From positions 92,491 through 156,490 of the forward strand of contig SLTK01000009.1 in assembly GCA_004347695.1 (NCBI GenBank): a stretch of 64,000 bases of DNA, in the 5' to 3' direction. A model generated the notes under the pieces. It was given only the letters and a program-made list of their open reading frames with translations, was not told the DNA's origin and did no database searches. Below, in pieces: positions 28,001-35,898 of the stretch. The number at the start of each line of letters is the position of its first letter. Position 1 is the stretch's first letter. The translations under genes and the position numbers were made by a program. The stretch is from Chloroflexota bacterium (GTDB taxonomy: Bacteria; Chloroflexota; Anaerolineae; Anaerolineales; Anaerolineaceae).

Positions 28001-30369
28001 GCATAGCTATGAAAGGATTGCCGGATACTGGTTACCCGCTGGCAAAAACAGCGAGTTTGCTGGTGATCACCTGGCTGGTATGGATAGCCGGAGCGAATAA
28101 TATTCCGTTCACCCGCTGGACGATTTGGGGCGCGGCAGGTTTGTTGGGCGGGGTAAGCCTGGCGCTGACGATCTGGCAGCGCCAGGAATTGGGCCGCGAG
28201 ATTAAACTTCGCTGGCGGTCCTATCTGACGGTCGAAGCGGTGGGATTGGCTTTCTTCCTGCTTTTCCTGTTCGTCCGGCTGGGAAACCCCGACCTCTGGC
28301 ATCCGAATTTCGGCGGCGAAAAGCCGATGGATTTCGCCTATTTCAATGCCGTTTTAAAAAGCACCACATTTCCACCATACAACCCGTGGTACGCCGGCGG
28401 ATGGATCAATTACTATTATTACGGCTTTGTCATTGCTGCTGTCCCTACCAAATGGCTTGGCGTCGTTCCGTCGATTGCCTACAATTTGATCCTGCCGACT
28501 TTCTTCTCGCTGATCGCGCTGGGGGCTTATAGTTTTGGCTCGAATGTGCAGCAGTGGTTTAAATCCCGTCAGGCGAACGGCGGTGACGACGAGCGCCCCG
28601 GCATTGCGCCGTGGATTGCCGGCGTATCTTCTGCGGTGGCAATGCTGATCCTTGGCAACCTTGGCACGATTCGCATGATATGGGAAGGCATCATGAAGCT
28701 GGTCGCGCCTGGCGGCGTCATCGAGGGCGCCAACCTGATTACGCAGATGGGTTGGACTTTCCGCGGCCTGGCAGAATATTTCAAAGGGGCAGTACTGCCT
28801 TACTCTCCGGCGGACTGGTACTGGATTCCCAGCCGGGCAGTCAAGAGCGGCGATGCGATTACCGAGTTCCCATTCTTTACATTCCTTTACGGCGATCCGC
28901 ATGCTCACCTGTTCGCTTTGCCAATTACGCTGCTGGCGTTGGGCTGGGCCTTATCCATCGTTCTTGGCAAATGGCGCTGGAAGATTGACTCGCGCCCAGG
29001 GGGGTGGCTGGCTTTTGGTTTGTCGATGTTCCTTGGTGGACTGACCATTGGCGCTCTGTACCCCGCCAATACCTGGGATATGCCCACCTATCTCGGTCTG
29101 GCAATTGCGGCTATTCTTTACAGTGCTATCCGTCACGCCGTACCCCCTGAAAAGTTTCTGACGCGGTTGCCGCAGGTTATCCGGCGGTTAATTGTGGCGG
29201 TTGGTGCAGTAATTCTGCTGGCCGGGCTGGCTTTCGCGCTGTACCAGCCCTATCAGGCATGGTACGCGCAGGGTTATACCAGGATTGATTTATGGCAGGG
29301 CGCAAAGACCACCTTTTACGATTACTTTACTCACTGGGGCTTATTCCTGGTAATCCTTGTCACCTGGCTGTTTTGGGAAACCATCGATTGGATGGAAAAG
29401 ACTCCGCTGTCATCTTTGAATAAGCTGCGCCCCTATAAAACCGTGATTTTAGGGGGTACAGCGCTGTTCATCATTGTGGTCCTGTTCCTAACCTGCCAGC
29501 AAAAGGTATCAGTTGCCTGGCTGGCGTTGTCGCTGGCGATTTGGGCGTTGCTGCTCTTGCTGCGTCCCGGTCAACCTGATCCGAAACGGGCGGTGCTGTT
29601 CATGGTTGGAACGGCTGCCATATTGACGCTGGCAGTGGAAATTATTGTGCTGGTTGGCGACATCAACCGCATGAACACGGTCTTCAAATTTTATTTGCAG
29701 GCCTGGACGCTGTTCTCCCTCAGCGCGGCTGCCGGGCTGTTCTGGCTGCTGCCGCAAATCGAACTCCGCTGGAGACCAGGGTGGCGCAACGCCTGGATTG
29801 CAGTTGTCGGTTTGTTTGTCGTATTTGCACTTTTCTATCCATTAACCGCCGCTCCATCTAAAATGCGCGACCGGATCAGCGACAACGCGCCTCATACGCT
29901 GGACGGTATGGCCTACATGCAAACCTCGCAATATCATGACCAGAATGGTTTGCTAGACCTGAACGCGGACTACAAGGCCATCCGCTGGCTGCAGGAAAAC
30001 GTTCAGGGCTCGCCCGTGATCGTTGAGGCCAATACCGTCGAGTACCGCTGGGGTTCGCGCATTTCGATTTACACCGGCCTGCCAGCTCCTATCGGTTGGA
30101 ACTGGCATCAGCGGCAGCAGCGGGCGACTATTCCGGACACCTCCATCTGGGCGCGAATCGACGAAGTAGCCAATTTCTACAACACGACTGACCCCGAGCA
30201 GGCGGTTCAATTCCTGCAGAAGTACAATGTTAAATACATCATCGTTGGTCAGTTGGAGCAGGTGACCTACGACCCCTTTGGCATCGCCAAATTCCCCACC
30301 TATGCCGGTCAATACTGGCAGCAGGTTTATTTGGACGGTTCGACCGCCATTTACGAGGTGATCCCATGA
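25084..30369 (+). CDS. Giant GT39-like plus DUF2298 (Chlor_Arch_YYY) membrane protein
   Basis: A 1761-residue membrane protein in three parts. Residues 1-470 are a GT39/PMT-like GT-C region: LHPDERFFIG carries the acidic catalytic-type motif at the first outer loop, followed by many TM helices. Residues about 475-940 are a soluble, beta-rich outside region. Residues about 955-1761 are a DUF2298 region with NYYYYG (1109-1114), GDPHAHLFALP and a C-terminal soluble end. Enzymes of this shape use polyprenyl-phosphate sugars; here the donor is unknown. No Shine-Dalgarno sequence is seen near ATG 25084. Its stop overlaps the DUF952 start by four bases. Confidence 0.85.
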   Translation: MTEQTMPSVMETIKTIPKKSWESRIWTILLFVIMAGAVYFRFTGIFWGEYSYLHPDERFFIGVTSHISAVDSLGDYFDTAKSTLNPHNVGDTFFVYGTFPLIATRYLADTIFGTAFWEQILQTGRVFSALMDLVTVLLVYLLGARLFNRKIGVLGAAFSAFAVMQIQQSHFYTADSFSTTFTTLAMYFAARLATQPILDPNVRTGQKWYQSESVRNSLWFGVAIGSAMACKINTALMAVLLPAAWFILIMRHPRDQRIELWQTTFRDLVVGGAAALLVFRVLQPYAFSGPGFFGIVPNEKWIANLKELSNQMTGNVDFPPALQWARRPVTFSFTNMVFWGMGLPMGILAWAGFIWMGVRQLNGTWKRSLLVWGWTAIYFIWQSLQGNPTMRYELPIYPTLALTAGWALWNLWEVGRKKMDAGKLPTGRWLKIAAVTIGFLTLAATFAWAFAFTRIYTQPMTRVEASRWVFQNVPGPVTLEIDTDNDRVRQQLQYAPVQILSSGETISIDFTPDSSGLLTGFQFTNIQDLSSNPNPKTLGITLYEVGSEALAAGFGILSNSFLSGGGQLLGWSVPLEEPVTVQAGQRYRIDLYVQESEVALGLSGAAGATIQTLDGITRLELPPMIETIRALQPADIRFVPSTSGQLSQVVLNRVVATTGEPELSTLRVSISEEGNLAAPLAQTEIVSDFAADGDPRGREYRWQLDHSIQVTAGTLYLLRMEAANSDAELAVYGSGIAVETPWDDSVPLRMDGYDPFAGLYEGDLNFEMYWDDSPDKLARFEAILERADVITITSNRQWGTTTRVPERYPLTTVYYRELLGCPAEEDLIDCYRTAEVGTYSGRLGFELVQVFQSYPTLGPIQINDQFAEEAFTVYDHPKVFIFKKTADYSQAEVNRVLEAVDLSNVIHVIPGQAPDYPADLLLPEDRLTVQQNGGTWSELFDVDAPINRYPGLGAVVWYLMILLLGWLIYPVLRIAMKGLPDTGYPLAKTASLLVITWLVWIAGANNIPFTRWTIWGAAGLLGGVSLALTIWQRQELGREIKLRWRSYLTVEAVGLAFFLLFLFVRLGNPDLWHPNFGGEKPMDFAYFNAVLKSTTFPPYNPWYAGGWINYYYYGFVIAAVPTKWLGVVPSIAYNLILPTFFSLIALGAYSFGSNVQQWFKSRQANGGDDERPGIAPWIAGVSSAVAMLILGNLGTIRMIWEGIMKLVAPGGVIEGANLITQMGWTFRGLAEYFKGAVLPYSPADWYWIPSRAVKSGDAITEFPFFTFLYGDPHAHLFALPITLLALGWALSIVLGKWRWKIDSRPGGWLAFGLSMFLGGLTIGALYPANTWDMPTYLGLAIAAILYSAIRHAVPPEKFLTRLPQVIRRLIVAVGAVILLAGLAFALYQPYQAWYAQGYTRIDLWQGAKTTFYDYFTHWGLFLVILVTWLFWETIDWMEKTPLSSLNKLRPYKTVILGGTALFIIVVLFLTCQQKVSVAWLALSLAIWALLLLLRPGQPDPKRAVLFMVGTAAILTLAVEIIVLVGDINRMNTVFKFYLQAWTLFSLSAAAGLFWLLPQIELRWRPGWRNAWIAVVGLFVVFALFYPLTAAPSKMRDRISDNAPHTLDGMAYMQTSQYHDQNGLLDLNADYKAIRWLQENVQGSPVIVEANTVEYRWGSRISIYTGLPAPIGWNWHQRQQRATIPDTSIWARIDEVANFYNTTDPEQAVQFLQKYNVKYIIVGQLEQVTYDPFGIAKFPTYAGQYWQQVYLDGSTAIYEVIP

Positions 30370-30743
30370 GTGAATCAGGGCGTCCCAAGCGCATATTTCA
30401 TATCGCCCTGGCGCACGAATGGTCAAAAGCGCTGGAAAATGGCGCATACACCACTGGCTCACTCGAAACCGAGGGCTTCATCCATTTTTCGACCGGTCGC
30501 CAGTTGCTGCGTACCGCCAATAAGTTCTATCGCGGCAATCGTGATGTCGTATTGCTGTCGATTGACCCTAAACGGCTGGCTGCGGAGCTGCGCTACGAGC
30601 CAATCGAAGATGGACAGGAATTCCCGCACCTGTACGGCCAACTTAACCTGGATGCAGTGACGGCGGTGTTGATTTTTGCGCCCGAAAGCGATGGCAGTTT
30701 TGTCTGGCCGGCCGGGCTGGCAAAACACGAGGATGAATTGTGA
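30366..30743 (+). CDS. DUF952 domain protein
   Basis: A 125-residue cytosolic protein of the DUF952 family, recognised by IFHIALAHEWSKALENGAY and TEGFIHFSTGRQL. The family has no firm biochemical role. Both ends overlap neighbours by four bases (ATGA with the 1761-residue gene, GTGA with the next), so it is translated as part of the same message between two DUF2298 membrane proteins. That setting is unusual for a small soluble protein and may point to a partner or regulator role, which is inference. Confidence 0.85.
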   Translation: MSESGRPKRIFHIALAHEWSKALENGAYTTGSLETEGFIHFSTGRQLLRTANKFYRGNRDVVLLSIDPKRLAAELRYEPIEDGQEFPHLYGQLNLDAVTAVLIFAPESDGSFVWPAGLAKHEDEL

Positions 30744-33316
30744 TCGATGTACTGTGGTGGTATCTGGCGGTCTCGATTGTCGGTTGGCTGACGTTGCCGC
30801 TGGCGCAGCGGCTGTTCCGCTTCCTCCCTGATCGCGGTTACACGCTGGCAAGGCCGCTGGCTTTGCTGGGCTGGGGTTACCTGTTCTGGCTGCTGACTTA
30901 CCTGGGGTTGCTGCAAAATAATACGGGTGGCGTGCTGCTGGCGCTGATCCTGCTGACTGGAATGAACCTGGCAGCCGGGAAAGGCAACTCGCTGGAGCTA
31001 TGGGATTGGATCAAGCAGCAGAAACGGTTGGTGATTACCACCGAGGTGCTGTTTGCGTTGGCGTTTGCTGTCTGGGCGTTCGTACGGGCGGCCAATCCGG
31101 AAGTAAATTGGACTGAAAAGCCGATGGAACTGGCTTTCATCAATGCCATTTTGCGCTCGCCGGGCTTCCCGCCAATCGATCCCTGGCTCTCCGGCTATGC
31201 CATTTCCTATTATTACTTCGGTTACGTTATGGTCGCAATGCTGGTACAGGTCACCGGAACGGCGACCAGCGTCGCTTTCAACCTGGCGGTAGCCATATGG
31301 CTGGCGCTGACTGCGGTGGCTGCCTATGGGATCGTATATAACCTGCTGGCCAGGACAGGCGAGAGTGACAAAGACCCGCATACCCGGAATGCTGCCGGAT
31401 GGGCGCTGCTTGCCCCGCTTTTTATTCTGGTGGTAAGCAATTTAAGCGGATTGCTGGATGTACTGCACGCTCGCGGCTTGTTCTGGGTGAGCGGTGTGGA
31501 AGGTCAACCGCTAACGAACTTTTGGACCTGGTTGAATATTAAAGAAATTAACACTGCGCCTATTCAACCTTACAGTTGGATGCCGCAGCGAGGTGGCTGG
31601 CTGTGGTGGATGGGCTCGCGCGTGCTGCAGGATTTCAACCTGTCCGGTGCTGCCACCGAAATTATCAATGAATTTCCATTCTTTTCCTACCTGTTGGCTG
31701 ACCTGCACCCGCATGTACTGGGGATGCCGTTTGTGTTGCTGGCGGTTGGCCTGGCGCTTAACCAGGCATACCGCGGTTTGCACGAGAGAATCGATGAAAT
31801 TCAGTTCAAGGAATGGTTCAGACGTTTCGATTTCTGGCCTACCGCGGTTATTTTGGGTGGGCTTTCCTTCCTGAACACCTGGGATTTTCCGATTTATGTT
31901 GCATTGTTTGCGGCTGTATACGCCTGGCTGCGCGTCTCTCAAAATGGATGGGGCTGGGCGCGGGTGGCCGATTTTTTTAAGATCGGTTTGCTGTTGGGAA
32001 TTACGGGTGGAGCGCTGTACCTGCCGTTTTACCTTGGCTTTGCGTCACAGGCTGGTGGATTGCTGCCGTCGATGGCATTTCAAACGCGCGGCGTATATTT
32101 CCTGGTCATGTTCCTGCCGCTGCTGTTGCCAATCGTATTTTGGCTGGGAAACCAGACCCGCTACAGCCGGCGGCAGGACATCAAGAACGGCTTGCTGGCC
32201 GGCATCAGCGTTGTTGCAGGGCTGTGGGTACTGATGCTTGCAGCCTGGGGTATTTTTCAGGCTGCCTTGTCAGCCGCAACTTCGTGGCAGCAAAATGGCG
32301 GCATTCTTCAACCATTCGGTTCGACCCTGGTCTTTGGCCTGAGCGAATACTTTGGAAAACAGGGCGGCCAGGGCGCGGAATTGCTCAAGACGGCGATACA
32401 GCGGCGGGTTACCGACCCGGTTACCTGGCTGGTGCTTTTCTGCGTTATTGCTCTGGCATGGGTCGTATTATCGGCTGCACGACGCCAACCTGAGCTGGAG
32501 GAAGTTCTGCCGGATGCGTCCTCTGCTGCGGTTGACCCCCAGCGTACGGCGGACATTTTTGTCGCAGTGTTGATTCTGATCGGCGCCGGGTTGACACTGC
32601 TGCCGGAGTTTTTCTATCTCAAAGATGGCTTTGGCACGCGCTTGAACACGATTTTTAAATTCTACTTCCAGGCCTGGATACTCTGGGGTCTGGCAGCGGC
32701 GTTTGCAACCGCTGTGCTGTGGCGCAAATTAAACGGTCTGCGGCAGGCTGCATTCAAAGCGAGCTGGCTGCTGGTTACAGCGGCTGCGCTTGTTTATCCG
32801 GTAATCATGCTGGCGGCCAAGACCGGGCTGCCCGCCAAACCATTGTCCGAACTGACTCTGGATGGTAAAGCCTACCTGCAGCAGTACAACCCTGACGAAT
32901 GGGCGGCATTCATGTGGCTGCAATCGGCTCCTTTGGGCGTCGTCGCTGAGACAGTTGGCGCATCCTATAATCCCGACACTGCAAGGGTATCGACTCACAG
33001 CGGGCAGCCGGCCCTATTGGGTTGGGAGGGCCATGAATGGCAATGGCGCGGCGGCTCGGATGAAATCGGCTCGCGGCGCGGCGATCTGGAATTATTGTAT
33101 ACCACCAATAGTTGGGATGAAGCCTCGGCGGTGATCGAACGCTATAATATTCGATATATATACATCGGGCCAGTCGAACGCACCACCTACCGGGTGAATG
33201 AGGCCAAATTTCAAGGTAATTTAGAAATCGTTTTCCAGAACGCGGCAGCGACCATCTACGAAGTACCCGATCATAATCCTCTGCCGCCAATCCTTTCACA
33301 AGACGGGATGCCATGA
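30740..33316 (+). CDS. DUF2298 (Chlor_Arch_YYY) membrane protein
   Basis: An 858-residue membrane protein homologous to the C-terminal part of the 1761-residue protein. It has WLTLPLAQRLF then RFLPDRGYTLARPLALL at the start, SYYYFGY near residues 155-161, NEFPFFSYLLADLHPHVLG, and a soluble end with RYNIRYIYIGPVERTTYR, matching KYNVKYIIVGQLEQVTYD of the larger protein. About 15 or more TM helices are predicted by eye. GTG start overlaps the DUF952 stop. It may be a duplicate that lacks the GT39 part. A GT-C role is inferred from the fold pattern and from neighbours. Confidence 0.85.
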   Translation: MIDVLWWYLAVSIVGWLTLPLAQRLFRFLPDRGYTLARPLALLGWGYLFWLLTYLGLLQNNTGGVLLALILLTGMNLAAGKGNSLELWDWIKQQKRLVITTEVLFALAFAVWAFVRAANPEVNWTEKPMELAFINAILRSPGFPPIDPWLSGYAISYYYFGYVMVAMLVQVTGTATSVAFNLAVAIWLALTAVAAYGIVYNLLARTGESDKDPHTRNAAGWALLAPLFILVVSNLSGLLDVLHARGLFWVSGVEGQPLTNFWTWLNIKEINTAPIQPYSWMPQRGGWLWWMGSRVLQDFNLSGAATEIINEFPFFSYLLADLHPHVLGMPFVLLAVGLALNQAYRGLHERIDEIQFKEWFRRFDFWPTAVILGGLSFLNTWDFPIYVALFAAVYAWLRVSQNGWGWARVADFFKIGLLLGITGGALYLPFYLGFASQAGGLLPSMAFQTRGVYFLVMFLPLLLPIVFWLGNQTRYSRRQDIKNGLLAGISVVAGLWVLMLAAWGIFQAALSAATSWQQNGGILQPFGSTLVFGLSEYFGKQGGQGAELLKTAIQRRVTDPVTWLVLFCVIALAWVVLSAARRQPELEEVLPDASSAAVDPQRTADIFVAVLILIGAGLTLLPEFFYLKDGFGTRLNTIFKFYFQAWILWGLAAAFATAVLWRKLNGLRQAAFKASWLLVTAAALVYPVIMLAAKTGLPAKPLSELTLDGKAYLQQYNPDEWAAFMWLQSAPLGVVAETVGASYNPDTARVSTHSGQPALLGWEGHEWQWRGGSDEIGSRRGDLELLYTTNSWDEASAVIERYNIRYIYIGPVERTTYRVNEAKFQGNLEIVFQNAAATIYEVPDHNPLPPILSQDGMP

Positions 33317-35010
33317 ACCCATCCATAGACCGCAACCTGCCTTACCAACGCATCGCCTTGCTGCTGACTGGCATTATTGCGTTTTTAATGCGATTTGTCC
33401 TGTTGGGCAAATTGCCGTTGACTGACAGCGAGGCGGTCAATGCGCTGCAGGCTTTGGGGGGCGGACGCTTCATTGGCGGCGAAGGCGGTTACGTTCTGCT
33501 CACCTCAGTCTGGTTTTTTATTTTCGGCGCCGGAGATGCTGTAGCTCGTTTCTGGCCGGCCTTGGCCGGGACGGCATTGGCGCTAACCCCGTGGTTGTTC
33601 CGCAAACACCTGGGAGAAAAAACAGCCCTGCTGCTGTGTTTTGGGCTGGCAATTGATGCCGGTTGGGTCGCGGTTTCCCGGCAGGCCAACGGCATGAGTT
33701 GGGCAGGTCTATGGGTACTCTTGACTCTGGCTGCCCTGCTGAATAAAAAGCCGGCGTTGCTTGGCTTGTTTGCCGGATTAGCCTTGCTGGGTGGACCGGC
33801 TTTCTGGCAAGGCGCCGTTGGGTTGGGGTTTGCTACCGTGCTCTATCGCTTCGTCTTTCAGCCCCATCAACCGGTGGAGGAGGGCGTCAAGGGTACATTT
33901 GACGATTTCGACTGGAAAGCCGCATCAGGCTGGTTCATAGGCGTTGTTTTGGTAGCGGGTACGGCGCTTTTTCTAATTCCTGACGGCTTGAACAGCATGG
34001 CTAATGGGCTGGTTCAATATTTGACAGGCTGGTCGCAGGCGAGCACAGTCACTGCCGGCCGGATGCTGCTTGGGCTTGTCCTATCACAACCGCTTGGATT
34101 CCTGTTTGCGGCTGTTGGTCTTGTTCGCGTAGTTCAGATGAAAAATCCGCTGGACACCTTTTTGGCAGTCTGGTGGCTGACGGTGTTAGCGCTGGCGCTG
34201 TTTTACCCTGCGCGCGAGATTGCTGATTTGGGCTGGGTATTGCTGCCCATGTTGGCGCTGGCAGCAAGCCAACTGGCAAAATTATTAACTACGGCGATCA
34301 GTTTTCGCTGGACAGCGATTGCGTATAGCATTATCGTGGGCGTGTTATTAACCTTTTCCTGGCTCAGCTTTATCGCCTATTTCCGGGCCGACCGCCCCGA
34401 GGTTTCGACTTTTGTCAGGATGGCCGGCACGCTTTTCCCGGTGTTGCTGTTGGTAGGCGCTGCGTTCGTGATCCGTTGGTTCTGGGATGAGGAAACTGCC
34501 GGGCAGGGGGCAATGTGGGGTTTAATCGCGGCGCTGGGATTGTGGGGATTTGCGGCGGCCTGGGGCGGCACAGGATTGGGAGCCAACCCTGAGGGCCAGG
34601 TCTGGCGGCGTGGCGCCTGGGTGGATGAAGTGGATTTGCTGCAGACCACCCTCAATGACCTTTCGACCTGGAAAATGCGTGTCCCCGGCGAACTTGAACT
34701 GGTGGTCGAGGGAATTGATTCCCCGGCGCTGCGCTGGGCGCTGCGTGATTACCGGCAAACACGGTTTGTTACCACCACTGCATCGTCGTCCACGCCAGCA
34801 TTGTTGATCACTGCTGATAAGCAATCACCTGAATTAGCGGATACCTACCGCGGGCAGGACTTCGTCCTGGAGGTCACCCCAATATGGCAGCTAAGTTTCA
34901 AGGATTGGCTGAAATGGATTGCCTTCAAATCCATACCGGTGGAAAAAACAATTGTAATTTTATGGGCGCGTGCTGATTTATTTCCGGATGCACCAGGGTT
35001 TAACCCCTGA
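33313..35010 (+). CDS. Agl23/GT39-like membrane protein
   Basis: A 565-residue membrane protein with about 12 TM helices. The N terminus has LGKLPLTDSEAVNALQAL, placing an acidic pair at the first outer loop as in GT-C enzymes, and it resembles the Agl23-type flippase-associated proteins that accompany Chlor_Arch_YYY genes. The C-terminal 110 residues are soluble. ATG at 33313 overlaps the stop of the DUF2298 gene by four bases. It ends 28 bases before cmk. Which step it performs, transfer or flipping, cannot be told from the sequence. Confidence 0.72.
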   Translation: MNPSIDRNLPYQRIALLLTGIIAFLMRFVLLGKLPLTDSEAVNALQALGGGRFIGGEGGYVLLTSVWFFIFGAGDAVARFWPALAGTALALTPWLFRKHLGEKTALLLCFGLAIDAGWVAVSRQANGMSWAGLWVLLTLAALLNKKPALLGLFAGLALLGGPAFWQGAVGLGFATVLYRFVFQPHQPVEEGVKGTFDDFDWKAASGWFIGVVLVAGTALFLIPDGLNSMANGLVQYLTGWSQASTVTAGRMLLGLVLSQPLGFLFAAVGLVRVVQMKNPLDTFLAVWWLTVLALALFYPAREIADLGWVLLPMLALAASQLAKLLTTAISFRWTAIAYSIIVGVLLTFSWLSFIAYFRADRPEVSTFVRMAGTLFPVLLLVGAAFVIRWFWDEETAGQGAMWGLIAALGLWGFAAAWGGTGLGANPEGQVWRRGAWVDEVDLLQTTLNDLSTWKMRVPGELELVVEGIDSPALRWALRDYRQTRFVTTTASSSTPALLITADKQSPELADTYRGQDFVLEVTPIWQLSFKDWLKWIAFKSIPVEKTIVILWARADLFPDAPGFNP

Positions 35011-35038
35011 AGTCAACCTCTTAGATTGGAATATTTGT

Positions 35039-35719
35039 ATGGTTAAACCGAGTATCATCGCAATCGACGGACCAGCCGCCTCGGGAAAATCAACCCTGGG
35101 TGAACGACTTGCTCAACGGATCGGTTATTTATTTTTCGACACGGGCATTCTGTACCGCGCCGTTACGTGGGCGGCCCTCCAAAAATTAGGGCGCGTGGAT
35201 CAGGAATATGAAGTTTCCACGCTCTCCGAAAAGGTGAATATTGATGTACGCCCGCCGTCAGTTGCGGATGGACGCAGCGCGGATGTATGTATCGATGGGG
35301 TTGATGTCACCTGGGAAATCCGTAATTCCGACGTGGACGCCAATGTTTCGCAAGTGTCCGCATACCCGCGCGTACGGCAGGCTATGACCCTGCAGCAGCG
35401 GCGCATTGGCCAACGCGGCGGCGTGGTCATGGTGGGCCGCGACATCGGTACCGTGGTTTTTCCTGAAGCCGGATTGAAGATTTACCTGGTGGCATCGGTA
35501 GAGGAACGCGCTTCTCGCCGCTACCATGAGATGATCAACCGCGGCGTTGCAGCAGATTACAACCAAATTTTGGCAGCTTTGCGTAAGCGCGATGAATATG
35601 ATTCGGGCCGCAAGCTTGCCCCGCTAAAGCCGGCTGAGGATGCAATCGTCCTGGATTCGGAAGGTTTGACGATCGAGCAGGTCGTCGAACGTGCGCTTGC
35701 ATTGATCGAAAAGGCATAG
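35039..35719 (+). CDS. cmk: (d)CMP kinase
   Basis: Phosphorylates CMP and dCMP. ATG 35039 gives 226 residues starting MVKPSIIAIDGPAASGKST, with the P-loop GPAASGKST, then FDTGILYRAVTW, VGRDIGTVVFPEAG (the CMP-kinase DIGT motif) and a DEYDSGRKLAPLKPA segment; longer in-frame starts lack family similarity. It follows the GT-C gene after 28 bases, so it may be read from the same message. No clear Shine-Dalgarno sequence is seen. About 180 bases of AT-richer spacer separate it from the kinase gene. Confidence 0.95.
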   Translation: MVKPSIIAIDGPAASGKSTLGERLAQRIGYLFFDTGILYRAVTWAALQKLGRVDQEYEVSTLSEKVNIDVRPPSVADGRSADVCIDGVDVTWEIRNSDVDANVSQVSAYPRVRQAMTLQQRRIGQRGGVVMVGRDIGTVVFPEAGLKIYLVASVEERASRRYHEMINRGVAADYNQILAALRKRDEYDSGRKLAPLKPAEDAIVLDSEGLTIEQVVERALALIEKA

Positions 35720-35898
35720 CGGTTATCTAAAAAGCCCCGGGGAAGCCATGATGGTGAGGGAAATCACGGCGATTGCAGCTTGTCAATGGCTGGTAACCAT
35801 ACAGTTTCCCTGTGGTTCATATTTTGAATGCATGAAAATAGACGCCGCGCCTTTGCAGGATGCTATAATTTTCACATTGCCTGACATGGTGTAATTTC

